The notes below the pieces were generated by a model. The model was not told the origin of the DNA. It saw only the letters and a program-made list of their open reading frames with translations, and did no database searches. Position numbers and translations under genes: made by a program. A DNA stretch of 64,000 nucleotides from Rhinopithecus roxellana (taxonomy: Eukaryota; Chordata; Mammalia; Primates; Cercopithecidae). Location: contig NC_044568.1 in NCBI RefSeq assembly GCF_007565055.1, positions 37,847,156 through 37,911,155 on the forward strand, written 5' to 3'. Below are positions 10,561-23,254 of this stretch, piece by piece; positions within the stretch are counted from its first letter, which is position 1; each line of letters begins with the position of its first letter.

Positions 10561-13504
10561 TAGTTTTTAGTTATTATATATAGAAAAAGAAAGAAAATAT
10601 TCGTCATTTCCTCCTTTCTTTTTCCATGATCTAGGTACAAGAATAGTTCTCTATTTATGGCTTGTGGGAGGAATGGGACAAGAAGGAAAGCAGGAAGCTC
10701 TTCAAGTCAGCTGTCTTTGGTTTTCCAAAGCTTAGCCTATCGGGGAGATTATGCTTTTGGCTCTGAGACTAAAAAAGAAGATAGTTATTTTTAGTAGAAA
10801 AAAATGAATTTAATAAGGAGTTTAATAAAAATTTGAAGAATTTATCAAATTTTTAGACTAACAACCTAACTCCTATCCTCCTACCCCAGGGTGAGGGATA
10901 ACGATGCGAATGGGTAGCTAGAGATGAAAAGATTATAGAGGAAAAAAAATTAAAATCTCCAGAGAGGTTAATGGGTATGAATTTACCATGTGTGTAGGGA
11001 CAACTAGGAAAATCTCAGCAGTGTTTTATCAGGAATTGGAACTAAATCTAATTCCACAGATGGTTCAGCTATTCCCAAACAATCATAGCAAACTGTTCTT
11101 TAGAATGGTGACGTTTGACCTCAGGAACCAGCATCTCTTCTATCATCCCCAATACAGCAAGAACAGTCCTACCTTGGGATTTTGGAAGAGAGGTTTGCCT
11201 ATGTAAACTTGGTCGTCTATAGACTGAGTAAGGTCCCGGTGCACTAATACATCCCAAAATATGTCTTTGGCTGTTGGTTACAGGGGGAGGAGGAAGAAAA
11301 ATCTTCATCTGTGAGTAAGTTAGTGCTATAGGAGTAGCGTCGCTTCAGTCCAGTTTAAGAGCCACAGTGAGTTGGTGCAGTGGTTGAATATCACTTCTTT
11401 ACGAACAGCGGTCTCAATATGCACGTGAGAATAGGAATATCAGCCTAATTAAAATTACCATTAGGATTAAATTATATTGAGAGATAGAAAAAATACCTAT
11501 AGAGATGAGCCAACATTTCAAAGTCATGGCTGGATAAGTGCCTGACACAGAGTATCTGTTTAATGCATGCCATTTCCTTTATTTAATACATTATCACCCT
11601 ATTGCTCATTACCATCACTATCTTCATCTCCATCATCATCATCCTCAGCATCACAGATAATAACACTGAGGCTTTCAAAGGAGGAAAATACCTTTCCATT
11701 GGCATAGAGCATGTCAGAATGCATTTAATAAAATGCTAATGGTGAGAATGAAAAGCCCTGTACTGGTGTATCAGGATACCTAGGCTTAGTTGTGCTGTGG
11801 TTGATTGCTTGAGAAGCTACAAAGTCTAGCCTAACATTTGTGTATCCTCTCACATTGAAAAATAAGACACACCTCCTGAATACAATCAGTTGTGCTTTAT
11901 ATTTGTTGTTTATTCTTATGATTATCAGAACTGATTACATTCTGCTGTCATATCTGATGAATACCAACATCTGCTACTCTGCATTTAATTTTGCTAAAGG
12001 AAAAAGCTCATCTGCGTGCCAGAGTATCAGAAATGAGAGTACTGAATATGTGCCTCTCGAAGGCAAAGCTGACCCTTGTCTCTCTCTCTAGAACCCTTTT
12101 GCTTGTATATCCAGCCTATGATGGGCAATGGGTCAGCTTGGGATTCTCGTAAATTTAATCAACTGGATGGTACCAATTCTCACAAGGAAACTGGGATAAA
12201 TACCAAGTACTTCTCAGCTAAATCTAAATTACCTATATTAGGAACTATATAGCCAGAGTCAGCACTGATTATTCATGCTCACCTAGATCTTTTTGAACAT
12301 ATTTCACATGCTTTCAAGTCCTATGTGTGTCTTTCAGTGAGGAAAAAAATACATATTTTAACATTCCCAGATTCTCTTGCAGCTAAAATGGCAATGTATG
12401 ATTCAGACTCTACAGACCAGTCATGCTGGCATTAGCCATTAATTTGCAGTCAGTAAACAGACATAATAAGGGTGGTGGCAGAGGCAGCTTGATTTTATCT
12501 GTGGTATTGGTGGAAGCTTCCAGACTGCTATAGAGACTCATGGTTATTAGAGATGACAGCATCTCCATGAAAGTTTAAATCTAAAGTTGTTCTTGTTACC
12601 TTGGCTTATAGCAAATGCTTAAACAGCCTTCCCAAATAGTCTGTGTGATACTCAACGATTGTATTAAGTGTTTCCCCATTTGCATGTTAGATTGTTCTGT
12701 CTGCAAAAAAAGAGTTCTAAAATACACAATGGGGTAGTCATAGAAGATCTGTCAACTAGGACTTCTGAGTTGAATTCTCTGCATTTGCAAGAGGGGGAGG
12801 TACTGATTATGGACTACAGATATTGGGGGGAAAAGAGAAAGATGAAAGAGAGACAGAGAGAGAGAAGGAGAAAGAGAGAGAATTGTATCTGTAATAAAAA
12901 CATGAGAAAAGAATGACCTTTCTTTTGCTGAATCCAGAAATCCCACCTATGTCACAGGAATTAATACCTCTACATCTCTCAGCTATTCTTATACTCTCAA
13001 TACTGCAGTTACAAGGCCCCCAGTTGAACAGAGATCATCTGTATTCTCATAGTTTCATAATCTCAGCAAAAGAGAACTTAATCTGCCCAGCATTTCCAAC
13101 AATCATCCAAAATTGTGTTCCTTTGGTCTCACTAGTTTCACATGCTCACCTCTCAACTAATTCAACGTGGCCAGGAGGTTGGAATGATCTGATTAGTCAG
13201 ACGTGAAGCACAGTTTCACACAAACCACATGGATTAAAGATAGAGAAGTAGTTGTTTCCTGAGCAAAATCAGGATTCTATTCTTAGAATGAGAGGTAGGG
13301 CTGAGCAGATGCAAACATTTGATTGATTCTAGGTGTATCTGCTTCCATCTTGCAACAGTCATAATGTAACCAGCAAAGGACCTGATATCTTTGATCTTAT
13401 TCTCCAAAATGGTCCCTTTTCAACAATTGTTGAGACATTATTTTAGCCAGATGTTTTTTAATCTGTGATTAAAAAAATAAAAAGACACCAGAAAAACATG
13501 CATT
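10561..13504. other. mostly unique sequence, no gene seen
   Basis: No gene is recognisable. A CAT-rich tract lies at about 11595-11650, and a GA-rich tract at 12834-12882. The segment around 11530-11560 (GTGCCTGACACAGAGTATC) is faintly MIR- or L2-like. Overlapping frames at 10988-11206 (+) and 11069-11308 (-) have no domain match I know. The 97-codon frame 12913-13206 (+) is also unsupported. Confidence 0.55.
12834..12882. repeat. GA-rich simple repeat
   Basis: A purine tract of AGAG, AAAG and GAGAC units. It explains the K/R/E-rich 82-codon frame at 12668-12916 and the S/L-rich frame opposite it, both of which are spurious. Confidence 0.8.
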
Positions 13505-13519
13505 GAAAGCAAGACAGTA

Positions 13520-13845
13520 GGTCTGGTGTGGAGTCTCACACTTGTAATCCCAGCACTTTGGGAGGCCGAGGTGGGTGGATCAATTGAGGTTGGGAGTTCG
13601 AGACCAGCCTGACCAACACGGTGGAACCACGTCTCCACTAAAAATAAAAAAATTAGCTCGGTGTGGTGGTGCATGCCTGTAATCCCACCTACTCGGGAGC
13701 CTGAGGCAGGAGAATCGCTTGAACATAGGAGGTGGAGGTTGTAGTGAGCTGAGATTGTGCCATTGCACTCCAGCCTGAGCGACAAGAGCAAAACTCTGTC
13801 TCAAAAAAATAAAAAAATTAAAAAATAAAGAAAGAAAGAAAAAAA
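13520..13845 (+). mobile_element. AluS-type element with perfect 15-bp TSD
   Basis: A full-length dimeric Alu in sense orientation, with an A-rich tail that has evolved into AAAT/AAAG repeats. The target duplication GAAAGCAAGACAGTA is perfect at 13505-13519 and 13846-13860, which fixes the boundaries. Sequence such as GACCAGCCTGACCAACA points to AluS rather than AluY. The minus-strand frames at 13438-13804 are Alu artefacts. Confidence 0.96.
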
Positions 13846-13860
13846 GAAAGCAAGACAGTA

Positions 13861-14148
13861 AGCCACATAGAGAAGTTGATCAAAGAATGACATTTGCTAC
13901 AGGATAGCTATTTTAACATGCAGCAATAGTAGTTCCCTCCCTCAGCACCACACCATGCTCTTCAGATGTTAGAATGAGAACCAAACCATGCCCTTTCTTC
14001 TCTTGTCTTATCAAAGCATCATAAATCCCTTCTTCTTCACATGAAAATAAGCACCTGTGGAAACAACGCTGATTAGTAGGAACAGATCTGTTTAAAAATA
14101 AATGCAATTAGTGCTAATTACCTTCCCCTTAGGCTTGCAATCTTACAG

Positions 14149-14187
<39 letters not shown>

Positions 14188-14768
14188 TTTTAAATCACAA
14201 CCAGAATGGACAGAGAGGTCAAATTTACTCAAGAGGTCTTTGTGTCTAGAAGTTGAACCATGTGTTTATTAAACATGTGTATCTATACAAATACCCTCAC
14301 ATTCGTACATTTGCATTTAATAACCTACACATATCTTTCAATCAGATATCTCAATTATTCAGAAGGAGAGGAGCTGCTCCAGGTAATCCAGCTAACTTAT
14401 GACACCATAACACTTACTCTAATTTACGCTTTACAAACAAGCCTAAATATATCCTCCCCTGAGCTAAAACAGTCATTCAGCCTGGAACTTAAGGTAACAT
14501 TTTATTTCTGAGGTTAGAAATTATGTCTAATATATGCAATGTTTCTCTTTTGCAATGCTAATTAAAACAAAGACTGAAAGAGATAACAAATTCAGGTTAT
14601 TTATGGTGAACTACCTGCACTGCCCTTGGTTTTCATCAAAGCAAAATACCAAACTGCCTTTTGTTTGCACAGAGGGCTACATATTTTTCTTCCATTTTTA
14701 TATGTAACATTTTAAAAGAGAAATATTTGAATGTGACGTTAATTGAATGCTAATGGTAAGGTTTATTT
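13861..14768. other. AT-rich sequence, no gene seen
   Basis: The interval contains an (ATT) microsatellite at 14149-14185. Nothing else is recognisable. Frames at 13913-14107 (-) and 14260-14511 (+) are short and unsupported. Confidence 0.6.
14149..14185. repeat. (ATT)12 microsatellite
   Basis: About twelve pure ATT/TTA units without interruption. Long pure trinucleotide runs like this are normally polymorphic. Confidence 0.92.
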
Positions 14769-15223
14769 TCTTGCTATTGTGTTGTTTGAGTTCCTTATAT
14801 ATTTTGGATATATTAACTCCTTATTAGATATACATTTTGCAAATATCTTCTTCCATTTCATAGATTATGTCTTGGTTCTGTTGATTATTTCCTTTGCTGT
14901 ATAGAAGCTTTTTAGTTTGATGTAATCACATCATCTTCTTTTACTTTTGTGGCCTGAAATTTGGAGTCATATGCAAAAAAGAAAAAAAAAAGAATCATTG
15001 TCCAGACCTATATCATGGCCCATTCCTTCTATGTTTTCTTCTAGTAGTTTTAGAGTTTCAGGCTTATGTTTAAGTTCTTCATATATTTTGAGTTGATTTT
15101 TGCATATGGTATGAGATAAAGGTCAAATTTCATGCTCCTGCTTGTGGGTGTCCGGTTTTTCCAACACCATTTATTGAAGAGACTGTCCTTTCCACATTGT
15201 GTGTTGGTGGCATATTTGTAAAC
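14769..15223 (-). mobile_element. L1 ORF2 fragment, antisense arm of an inverted L1
   Basis: The reverse complement matches the late L1 ORF2 region. On the plus strand it reads GTTTGAGTTCCTTATATATT, then TAGAAGCTTTTTAGTTTGATG, TTTGAGTTGATTTTTGCATA and TTTATTGAAGAGACTGTCC. All are in the order expected for ORF2 read backwards. It ends abruptly at about 15223, where the next L1 segment continues on the opposite strand. Confidence 0.88.
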
Positions 15224-15286
15224 TGATTAAAAAATGGGCAAAAGACCGGAATAGATATTTTTCTGAAGAAGACATGCAAATGGCCA
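15224..15286 (+). mobile_element. L1 ORF2 fragment, sense arm of an inverted L1
   Basis: About 63 bp starting GATTAAAAAATGGGCAAAAG and ending CAAATGGCCAAC, matching sense L1 ORF2. In an intact L1 this segment follows directly after the 3' limit of the antisense piece to its left, with only a few bases missing. The remaining ORF2 end, 3'UTR and poly-A tail are absent. Confidence 0.8.
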
Positions 15287-16329
15287 ACTATTCAGTTTTA
15301 GGTATTTAATTAGATGACTGCAAGAAGTTGGTGGTTGTCACTTTTCCCAAACAATAAAAAGATAGGCAGTTGAAACAAACCAATAAGCAAGCAAACAAAC
15401 AAAACCTGAAAATGTTGTCAAGTTTAATCTAACACCTTATAGATATTTGTACATCACAGTCATTTAGATATTCACTCACATGTTAAATGATAAACCTAAT
15501 GTCTTCCTACTTTATGCTTACAATGAAGCCTTACCTTTCTTAGCATGTTATAACAGAAACAGCCCCAGCTTGGGAGGACAAAGTTGCTGGCCATGGTACT
15601 TTCACCTATTTTGTGACTTCAGGCAAATCAGTGAAACCTACTGAAACAAAATTGGGTAGGATTCTGTGTTCGAAACACCTCCTTTACATGAAAACTTAGT
15701 AATTATTAACATGTCATTGTCACCATCTTCTCATAAAGCATGGATGTACAAAAGATTTCCTCCTAGGTTGCTCCAGAGAGTCTGACTTTAAACAGTGTCG
15801 CAAAAGGAAGTACTAGGACTTCTGACCACTCACATTAAAGAAGGCACCCATTTTCCTCCTGAAGAAGGGAATAGAATAAAGTAGCTCTTCCTCCTGTCAC
15901 TGTTACATAGGCAGAGTCAACAAGGAACAGCTTCCACAGAGGGAAGCCTGAGCTCTCAGAAGCAGCAGCAAATAATGATTGTGCTCTACCTGCTGCACAG
16001 CGAAGGGGAAATAGTTTCATAGCATTTTGATCAAAAATGCATTCTGCTTGAAGGCAACTTATATGTAGACATTTATTTTACCCTTTGCTTATATTTATTC
16101 AAACTAATCTCCCATGATACCTCAATGATTAGGATACAAACTGGGGAAATCTATGGATTTGACCAGTGATATTCTAGGAACCTAAGTATACCATGCCCAT
16201 TAAAACTCTGATAATTGATTTTCAGTTATCAGAGATATCCTAAATGATTACCAGGTCAATAAGATCAATAGGGATAGAAGCATTAGAGGTAGTGGTGATA
16301 ATGGTAGCTGTAAAATTAGTATTAGTAAC
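15287..16329. other. unique sequence, no gene seen
   Basis: No repeat or gene is recognisable. The 61-codon minus-strand frame 15835-16020 has no domain and is unsupported. A short (AGT) run lies at the right edge. Confidence 0.6.
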
Positions 16330-16560
16330 CAGTAGTAGTAGTAGCAACAGCTAACATCCATGGGGGAGCAGATACTTAAGTTGTACCAGGCACTAAATTG
16401 AGTATTTTACATGAACAATTTCATTTCTTTTTTATACTATCTCTATTACATAGATACCACCATGCCTGTTTAACAGATATGGCAGATGAATCTTAAAGGT
16501 GTTACAAACTTTTCCAAGATTGCACAGCTAGTAAGACATGCACCCAATATCTAAACTTTC
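16330..16560 (-). mobile_element. MIR SINE fossil, antisense
   Basis: In the reverse MIR order it shows AACAGCTAACATCCATG, TTGTACCAGGCACTAAATTG, TATTTTACATGAACAATTTC, and then TTTCCAAGATTGCACAGCTA. It is near full length and diverged. A short (AGT) repeat at 16331-16342 abuts its left edge. Confidence 0.8.
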
Positions 16561-18205
16561 AAACGGGTAGAGAAGATTTTCTCATTGCAAAGGGGGACGG
16601 ACAGTGGATCAGGAAGAGTGAGGCAAAAAGTGTAACCAATTCACCTAGGTCAACCGGTACTAAAAAAGTACTGCTTGAGTCAATTCTGGGAGAATAAAAA
16701 TGAATTGAGTGGCTTTCCCTCACCTAAGTTTAGGTATGCACTGTTCATGGTGTGGACAGGCTGGAGACAGCTAGAAAGAGTCAATATAAAGCAGATTAAA
16801 AGCTAAGCACCCTAGGAGTCACTTGTACAGAAAAAATACCAATGTATGGGAGAAAGACAAGGTTTAGCACTTACACAATGAAATGAGAGTACTGATTGGT
16901 CCAAAACAGAGATTATTCTCTTAGTAACAAATTATTTAATAGATATTTGTAGGAATCTTCCCAGATTATAGCTATTCACCATTGTTTCTTAGCAACTTCC
17001 TTCATCCTATGGGGTGAGTCCCTTTTGTCATATTGTGTATTAAATCTCCACACCCAAGCTCCAGACACAATTCGTGAGTTCACCCAAGATGAAAATTAAA
17101 TCTCTAACTAGAAATTTGGAGTTGGGGCTATAAGATATTTATCACAGTTTGGTTATTTGCAGACAGCAAAAACTCAGATGGTCAGATGGTCTATTTGGGA
17201 TTTTATTTCTTGTGGACTGAATAGCAGAGAGTTAGGCCGAAGACAGAAGCAAATGGGTTCTTTCATGAAGAGAAGCATAGTAAGAGTTGGAGAAAATTTC
17301 ATATGATTTCTAGTTTCTATTTTCTATCTTGTCTACATTCCTGACTGTAAATTTTATACTTTAATAATAATATATGCATTTTTAAAAAATAGCCAATTTT
17401 AGTTTCTGTAACTTGAAAATAAAAACTCGATTTAACACAATTGATTAAACCACAAGGCATCTTTAAATTTGTTATTATTATCACTTTGAGGAATAAGCTA
17501 AGGCTTTCCAAAAATACTTTCTCATTCTTCATAAGAGTATAAGGTAGGGAACCCTGCCAAGTCTTATAATAGGCAGACATCTGGACTAGGTAAATTTTAA
17601 ATAACTATGAAAGATTATATTCCAGAGCTTCATCAGATTAGTTTTATTCCTTTCAACGTACTACTTTACAAAAATACAGAACGTGCTATATTTCATATTG
17701 TTAAATGTCTTACATCTTCTTACTTTACTGAATAAGAATACATTATGAATGTGCAATTTTAAAATTCAACTAAGAAGAAGAAAGAGCAGTTGACACAATC
17801 TATCACCTTACCCAAGTATAAAATTTGGTTTTAATTACACTAATTAGGAAATAGACTCTGAAAACTGTGCATAATTTTTAACAGGCTAGCAACATAACTT
17901 TTTATGTTTCATAATCAGTTACAGATCTGTGAAATTCCCCATTGGTACCATTGCTAATTTATAAGCCTCATACTTATAAACTTGTGTTAGCTGTTTTAAA
18001 AAAAGAAAAAGAAAAAACAAAACACACACACACACACATACACACATACACACACACACGATTGACTTTCTTTGTATAATACATAGAGATTGGAGGATGA
18101 GTGTCCAATACAGACTCTACCTGGTTGTAGTCACTCTGTAATGCAGTAGAGTCCTGAAAACAGTCACCTGCTATTTGAGAATAATGTCATCTATGCTGTC
18201 AGTGC
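16561..18205. other. AT-rich unique sequence, no gene seen
   Basis: Apart from the CA microsatellite at 18018-18060, nothing is recognisable. The minus-strand frame 17317-17580 (87 codons) is AT-driven and unsupported. Confidence 0.6.
18018..18060. repeat. CA/TACA microsatellite
   Basis: CA dinucleotides interrupted by TACACA units, preceded by an AAAAG/AAAAC-rich stretch from 17998. Confidence 0.85.
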
Positions 18206-18598
18206 TTTTCATTGATACATAATATTTTACATATTTATGGTGTACATATGAGTGTTACAGGCATAGAATGTGTAATGATCAAGTCAGGGATTTGGAGTAT
18301 CCATCACTTTGAGTATTTATCATTTCTATATGTTGGTATAATTTCAAGTCCTGTCTTCTAGTTATTTTGATATATACAAAATATTGTTGCTAAGTCTTAG
18401 TGTCCTATTCTTCTATCAAACATTAGAAGTTATTTCTTCTAACTGTATGCTTGTACCCATTCACCAGCTTCTCCTTATCACACCCCTCACAACCACACAC
18501 CCTCACCAGTCTCTGGTATCTATTGTTCTATTCTCTAAGTCCATGAGATCACTTATTTTAGCTCCCAAATATGAGTGAGAGCAAGTGGTATTTGATAT
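18206..18598 (-). mobile_element. L1M 3'-UTR/3' end, antisense
   Basis: The plus strand reads TGATACATAATATTTTACAT, GTGTAATGATCAAGTCAGG and TGTACCCATTCACCAGCTTC, ending with CTCCCAAATATGAGTGAGAG. These are successive blocks of an old mammalian or early primate L1 3' end in reverse. The 5' part is truncated. The 64-codon frame inside it is spurious. Confidence 0.8.
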
Positions 18599-18904
18599 TG
18601 ACTTAAATCCAGTAGTATTACCAGTCTTGATTATGCCACCATGTGAGACTTTGATTCTGATCAACTATGCTTTTTGTTGAAACTATCATCTCACTATTGA
18701 TGGAGATATGACCAATAAATGTATCTAAATAATTAAAACTAAAACAGTAAAAGTTAAACAAATCTCTATTTATTTATCCATTATGTCAAGATCACAGATA
18801 ATATCTATAGCTATATCTCTACAGCATATTTATTTCAGCTGATTTTGATGATATCTTTGAGATGGGTTGAAAATTATGAAGGTTATCAGACACACACTGG
18901 AATT

Positions 18905-19125
18905 CACCTCAGGGCAGGGTTCTCAATCCACTAGAGAGTCAATTTTGTCCCCGAGGGAAGATTCGAAAGTTTTTTCGAGACATTTTTTGTTCTTGTAACC
19001 AGGGTGGAGGAATGCAACTGGCATATAGGGATGCTACTGAGTGTCATGAATTACACAGGATAGTCCCAAACAACAAGGACCTCTTCTGCCTTAAAAACTC
19101 AACAATTTTGAGGTTGCAGAAATTC
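18905..19125 (-). mobile_element. MER5A-like hAT-Charlie MITE, antisense
   Basis: It contains GGGTTCTCAATCCACTAGAG, CCCCGAGGGAAGATTCG, GAGACATTTTTTGTTCTTG, GGGATGCTACTGAGTGTC and ACACAGGATAGTCCC, followed by ACAACAAGGACCTCTTCTG. This is the MER5A consensus order in reverse. A second copy of the same family lies in opposite orientation at about 61025-61200. Confidence 0.8.
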
Positions 19126-20966
19126 TGCTATAGGGACACTTTATATACCCTAAATAAATAGTTTCTGTTGTTTTGTCTGATGACTAAGATGCATGGTCCT
19201 TATCTTGCAACAGCTTACTGGAAAACACGAATAGGAAACTGCATAATGGTTTTAAATATCAGCAACTTGGAGACACAAGGCCATTCCAAATTAAATATAT
19301 TATTTTTTGACTGAGTTGCTTCTCTCATGGTCAGGCCTTTGTAATACATCCCAGAATGAGAAACAGCAAGTTTTTTGTTTTTCTTGAAATTTAATGATAA
19401 CTATTGAAATAAAGTGAGAACAGTTAGTATTAATCTGTAAATCATGTAATGTTTTTAATAGAATGTCATAGATCTGTCTCAAGGTACTTAACAGACTCTT
19501 GTTAATTAGATATTATGAGATCTCTTAGATGTAAGAAAAATAGGTAGTTGTACTCCAATTTCGCATATGGAAATTAGGTGTCTCATGTGAGTAAATAGCC
19601 AGGACACTGAACTACTTCTGCAAATGGAGTAATTTAATTGTGTAACACTCGAAGTGTCATGGCCCCATGCAAGGAAGCCCAATTTTCATTTCAGTCCTCG
19701 AGCAAAAACTGACTCTGCCCATTAAAGGGTGAAACTATAAAGCTTCCCAGGAGACAATGTGGCAGAAAATGCTGATTGCGATGGAAAAGGTGACATAGGG
19801 AGACAAATATTTCAGAACACAACATAGCTGCAGCACAGTGAGTCTCTTCCTGGCTTTTTAAGTAAAATGAGAAACTAGCATTTGACAAAGAATATGGGAA
19901 GGAAGCAAAGTTACCATTGGAATCAATAGGTAATGACTATATTTAAAGGAAACTTTATGCTGATATTGGTCACTTCCTTGTTAAGTACACCACTTGGAAA
20001 TAATCTTCAGCCTCTGCTAAAGCTCAGAAAATGTAAGAAAAGAATACCGTAGAATACAGAGGGAAAAAGTATAAGCAAGTCTTTTAAAAATGATGAATGG
20101 GCCAATAAGAGACACAGTTATTCTCCTTATTCCCATGGGCATTGTTCTGATTCAAATTTTTGTCATCTCTTACCAAAATTCATGAACAATATGCCCCTAA
20201 ATTGTCTATCAGTTTTCAGGATCACTTCCTCCCTTCCACCTCTCTCTCTTTCACTCTCTCTCTCTCAAACACACATAGACACACACATGCACACACACAC
20301 ACATACACACACTCAAAATTTTACATTGGATGCAATTATGGAAAGATGGCGAAAAGAACTAAAAATTAATAATAGTTTCTATAAATTCACCATCCTAATA
20401 AAGTATGCATGTTTCTATTCTTCCAATTCCTTTCAAAGTACCTATTTAACAATGGATATAATTTTTATTTCTAATTTATTTAATTCTAGTTTTATTAGTA
20501 TTGTATTCTCTTATTATATAATAATATTTCTATTGGCTTTATGATCTCCATTATTATAGTTTTCATAGCTATGTGATTTTCAATACAGTTAAATCTATCA
20601 CAAATTAACTACTCTAAAGAATGTTCCAAGGAAATCTTGCTAATTGCATTTTTCCTTCATTTTCTTAGATGAAGATGTTCATTACAGTGTTACTTATTCT
20701 AGACCATTCAGATGTTTCTAAAAGTTCTACAATAGAACATCAGGATTGCTAGTCAACATATGCAACTTATTATTTTCTTAGCTTCATAAACATAACCAAA
20801 TTGCTCTCAAGAAGATGCTGTAGTGGTTAAGACAGTATACTGGTGATATATGAGGATATGTTTTAGAATATCTTCATTTGCCCTTAGTGTTTCCTTGATT
20901 GTTAATTTCATTAATAAAAATGATGCATTTTCACCTTGTGAAACTGGAGTTTGTTGTTGTCGTTGT
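19126..20966. other. AT-rich sequence, no gene seen
   Basis: The interval contains a TC/CA composite microsatellite at 20238-20314. No other repeat is recognisable. Frames 19300-19482 (-), 19691-19888 (-) and 20160-20544 (+) are short, AT-driven or repeat-driven. Confidence 0.55.
20238..20314. repeat. (TC)n(CA)n composite microsatellite
   Basis: A pyrimidine TC run is followed by an interrupted CA/TACA run. It accounts for the S/L-rich then T/H-rich translations at 20160-20544, which are not genes. Confidence 0.88.
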
Positions 20967-22712
20967 TCTTTTTTTTTAACTTTTAACTAAGTTCAAGGTA
21001 CATGTCAGGTTTGTTATATGCACAAACTCTGTTTTAACAATGGTTTGATGTACAGATTAGTTTGTTTACCCAGGTAATAAGCATAGTACCCAACAGGTGG
21101 TTTTTTTATCCTCTCCCTCTTCTCACCTTTTACCCTCATGTAGGATGTGGTATCTGTTGTTTTCTTCTTTGTGTCCATTAGTTCCCACTTATAAATGAGA
21201 ACATGTTGTATTTGGTTTTCTGTTTCTGCATTACTTTGCTTAGGATAATGACCTCTAGCTCCATCCATGTTGCTGCAAATGATCTTGTTCTTTTGTTGTG
21301 ACTACACAGTATTCCATGGTGTGTATGTACCACATTCTCTTTATACAGTCTACCATTGATGGACATCTAGGTTAATTCCATGTCTTTGCTATTGTGAATA
21401 GTGCTGCAATTAACATGTGAGTGCATGCATTATTATGGTAGAACAATTTATATTCCTTTGGTTATATATCCAATTATGAAATTGTTGAGTTGAGTGGTAA
21501 TTCTGCTTTCAGTTCTTTGAGAAATTGCCAGACTGATTTCCACAATGGCAAAACTACTTTACATTCCCACCAGTAGCATATAAATGTTCCTTTCTCTTTG
21601 CAACCTCACCAGGGTCTGTTATTTTCTGACTACTTAATAGTAGCCATTCTGACTGGTGTGAGATGGTATCTCATTGTGGTTTTGATTTGCATTTATCTAA
21701 TGATTACTGATGTTGAGCATTTTCTCATTCGCTTGTTGGCCATGTGTATGTCTTCTTTTGAAAAGTGTCTGCTCTTGTCCTTTTCTTACTCTTTAATGGG
21801 GTTGTTTATTTCTCGCAAATTTGTTTAAGTTCCTTATATATTCTGGATATTAGGCCTTTGTCATATACATAGTTTGCAAATATATTCTCCCATTTTGTAG
21901 GTTGTCTGTCTACTCTGTTGATAGGTTCTTTGTTTTGCAGAAGCTCTTTAGTTTAAGTCCCATTTGTCAATTTTTATTTTTGTTGCACTTGATGTTTGCA
22001 TCTTAATCACGAAATCTTTGCCAGGTCCTATGTCCAGAATTGTATTACCTAGGTTATATTCCTGAGTTTTTATAGTTTTAGGTTTTACATTTACATCTTT
22101 AATTTATCTTGAGTTGATATTTGTATATGGTGTAAGGAAGTAAGGAACGGGTCCAGTTTCAGTCTTCAGCACATGGCTAGCCAGTTATCCCAGCACTATT
22201 TACTGACTAATGAGTCCTTTTCTCTTAGCTTGTATTCATTGGCTTTGTCAAATATCAGATGGGTGTGGGTATGCAGCTTTATTTCTAGACTCTCTATTCT
22301 TTTTTCATTGGTCTATGCATCTGTTTATGTACCAGTTTCATGCTGTTTTAGTTACTGCAGACTTGTAGTATAGTTTGAGTTCAGGTGTTGTATAGCCCCT
22401 GGCTGTATCATTTTTGCTTAGAAATGGCTTGGCTCTCTGGGCTCTTTTTGGTTCCATATGAATTTTTTAAAAGTTTTTTTGCTAATTCTGTAATGAATAT
22501 TATTGGTAGTTTGATAGAATTGGAATCTGTAAATTGCATTGTGCAGTATGGACATTTTAACAATACTGATTCTTCACATCCATGAGCATGTAATGTTTTT
22601 CCATTTGTTCGTGCTGTCTCTGATATCTTTGAGCAGTGTTTTGTAATTCTCATTGTAGAGGTCGTTCACCTCCCTGGTTAGCTGTATTCCTAGGTAATTT
22701 GTTCTTTTAACC
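20967..22712 (-). mobile_element. 5'-truncated primate L1, antisense (about 1.75 kb)
   Basis: It starts on the left with a T run (the reversed poly-A tail) and AGGTACATGTCAGGTTTGTT, the reversed L1 3'UTR. It continues through late ORF2 landmarks: TAGTATTCCATGGTGTGTAT, CTACCATTGATGGACATCTAG, AGTGGTAATTCTGCTTTC and AGCTGTATTCCTAGGTAA. The element is truncated at its 5' end near 22712, as most L1 copies are. Several short frames inside it are decayed L1 coding sequence or its shadow. It abuts another antisense L1 3' end on the right. Confidence 0.92.
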
Positions 22713-22724
22713 TTTTCTAGTTTT

Positions 22725-23165
22725 AATATTTTTGGGTACATAATAGGTATAGTAGGTTTATATGTTTATGAGGTACATGGAATGTTTAGATACAGGAATG
22801 CGATGCATAATAATCACAGCATGGAAAATGGGTACCCATCTCTTAGCATTTATCCTTTGTGTTACAAATAATCCAATTATACTCTTAGTTATTTTAAAAT
22901 GTCCAATTAAATTAGTATTGACTATAGTTACCCTGTTGTGCTATCAAATACTAGATCTTATTCATTCTTTCTGTTTTTTGTACCCATTGACCTGTCCCAC
23001 CTCCACCTCCCTAAGCCCCACCACTATCTTTTCCAGCCTCAGGTAGACATCCTTCTACTCTCTATCCCTATGAGTTAAACTGTTTTGATTTTTAGATCCT
23101 ACAACTAAGTGAAAACATGTGATTTTGTTTTTCTGTGCCTGGATTATTACATTGGAGTTTAGCAT
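22725..23165 (-). mobile_element. L1M/L1P 3' end, antisense, second copy
   Basis: It begins TTTTGGGTACATAATAGGTA and proceeds through GCATAATAATCACAGCATGG, CCCTGTTGTGCTATCAAATA and TTTTGTACCCATTGACC to AAGTGAAAACATGTGATTTTG. This is a separate, older type of L1 3' end, because the 3'UTR differs from that of the neighbour at 20967-22712. The two lie head to tail in the same orientation. Confidence 0.82.
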
Positions 23166-23254
23166 AGTGAGACTGATCCTTAAATTTATCTCAGAAAGGC
23201 ACATCTTTGAGTATTTCAGTGTGTACTTTGCACAGTGTTATTGTGCCTGATTAT

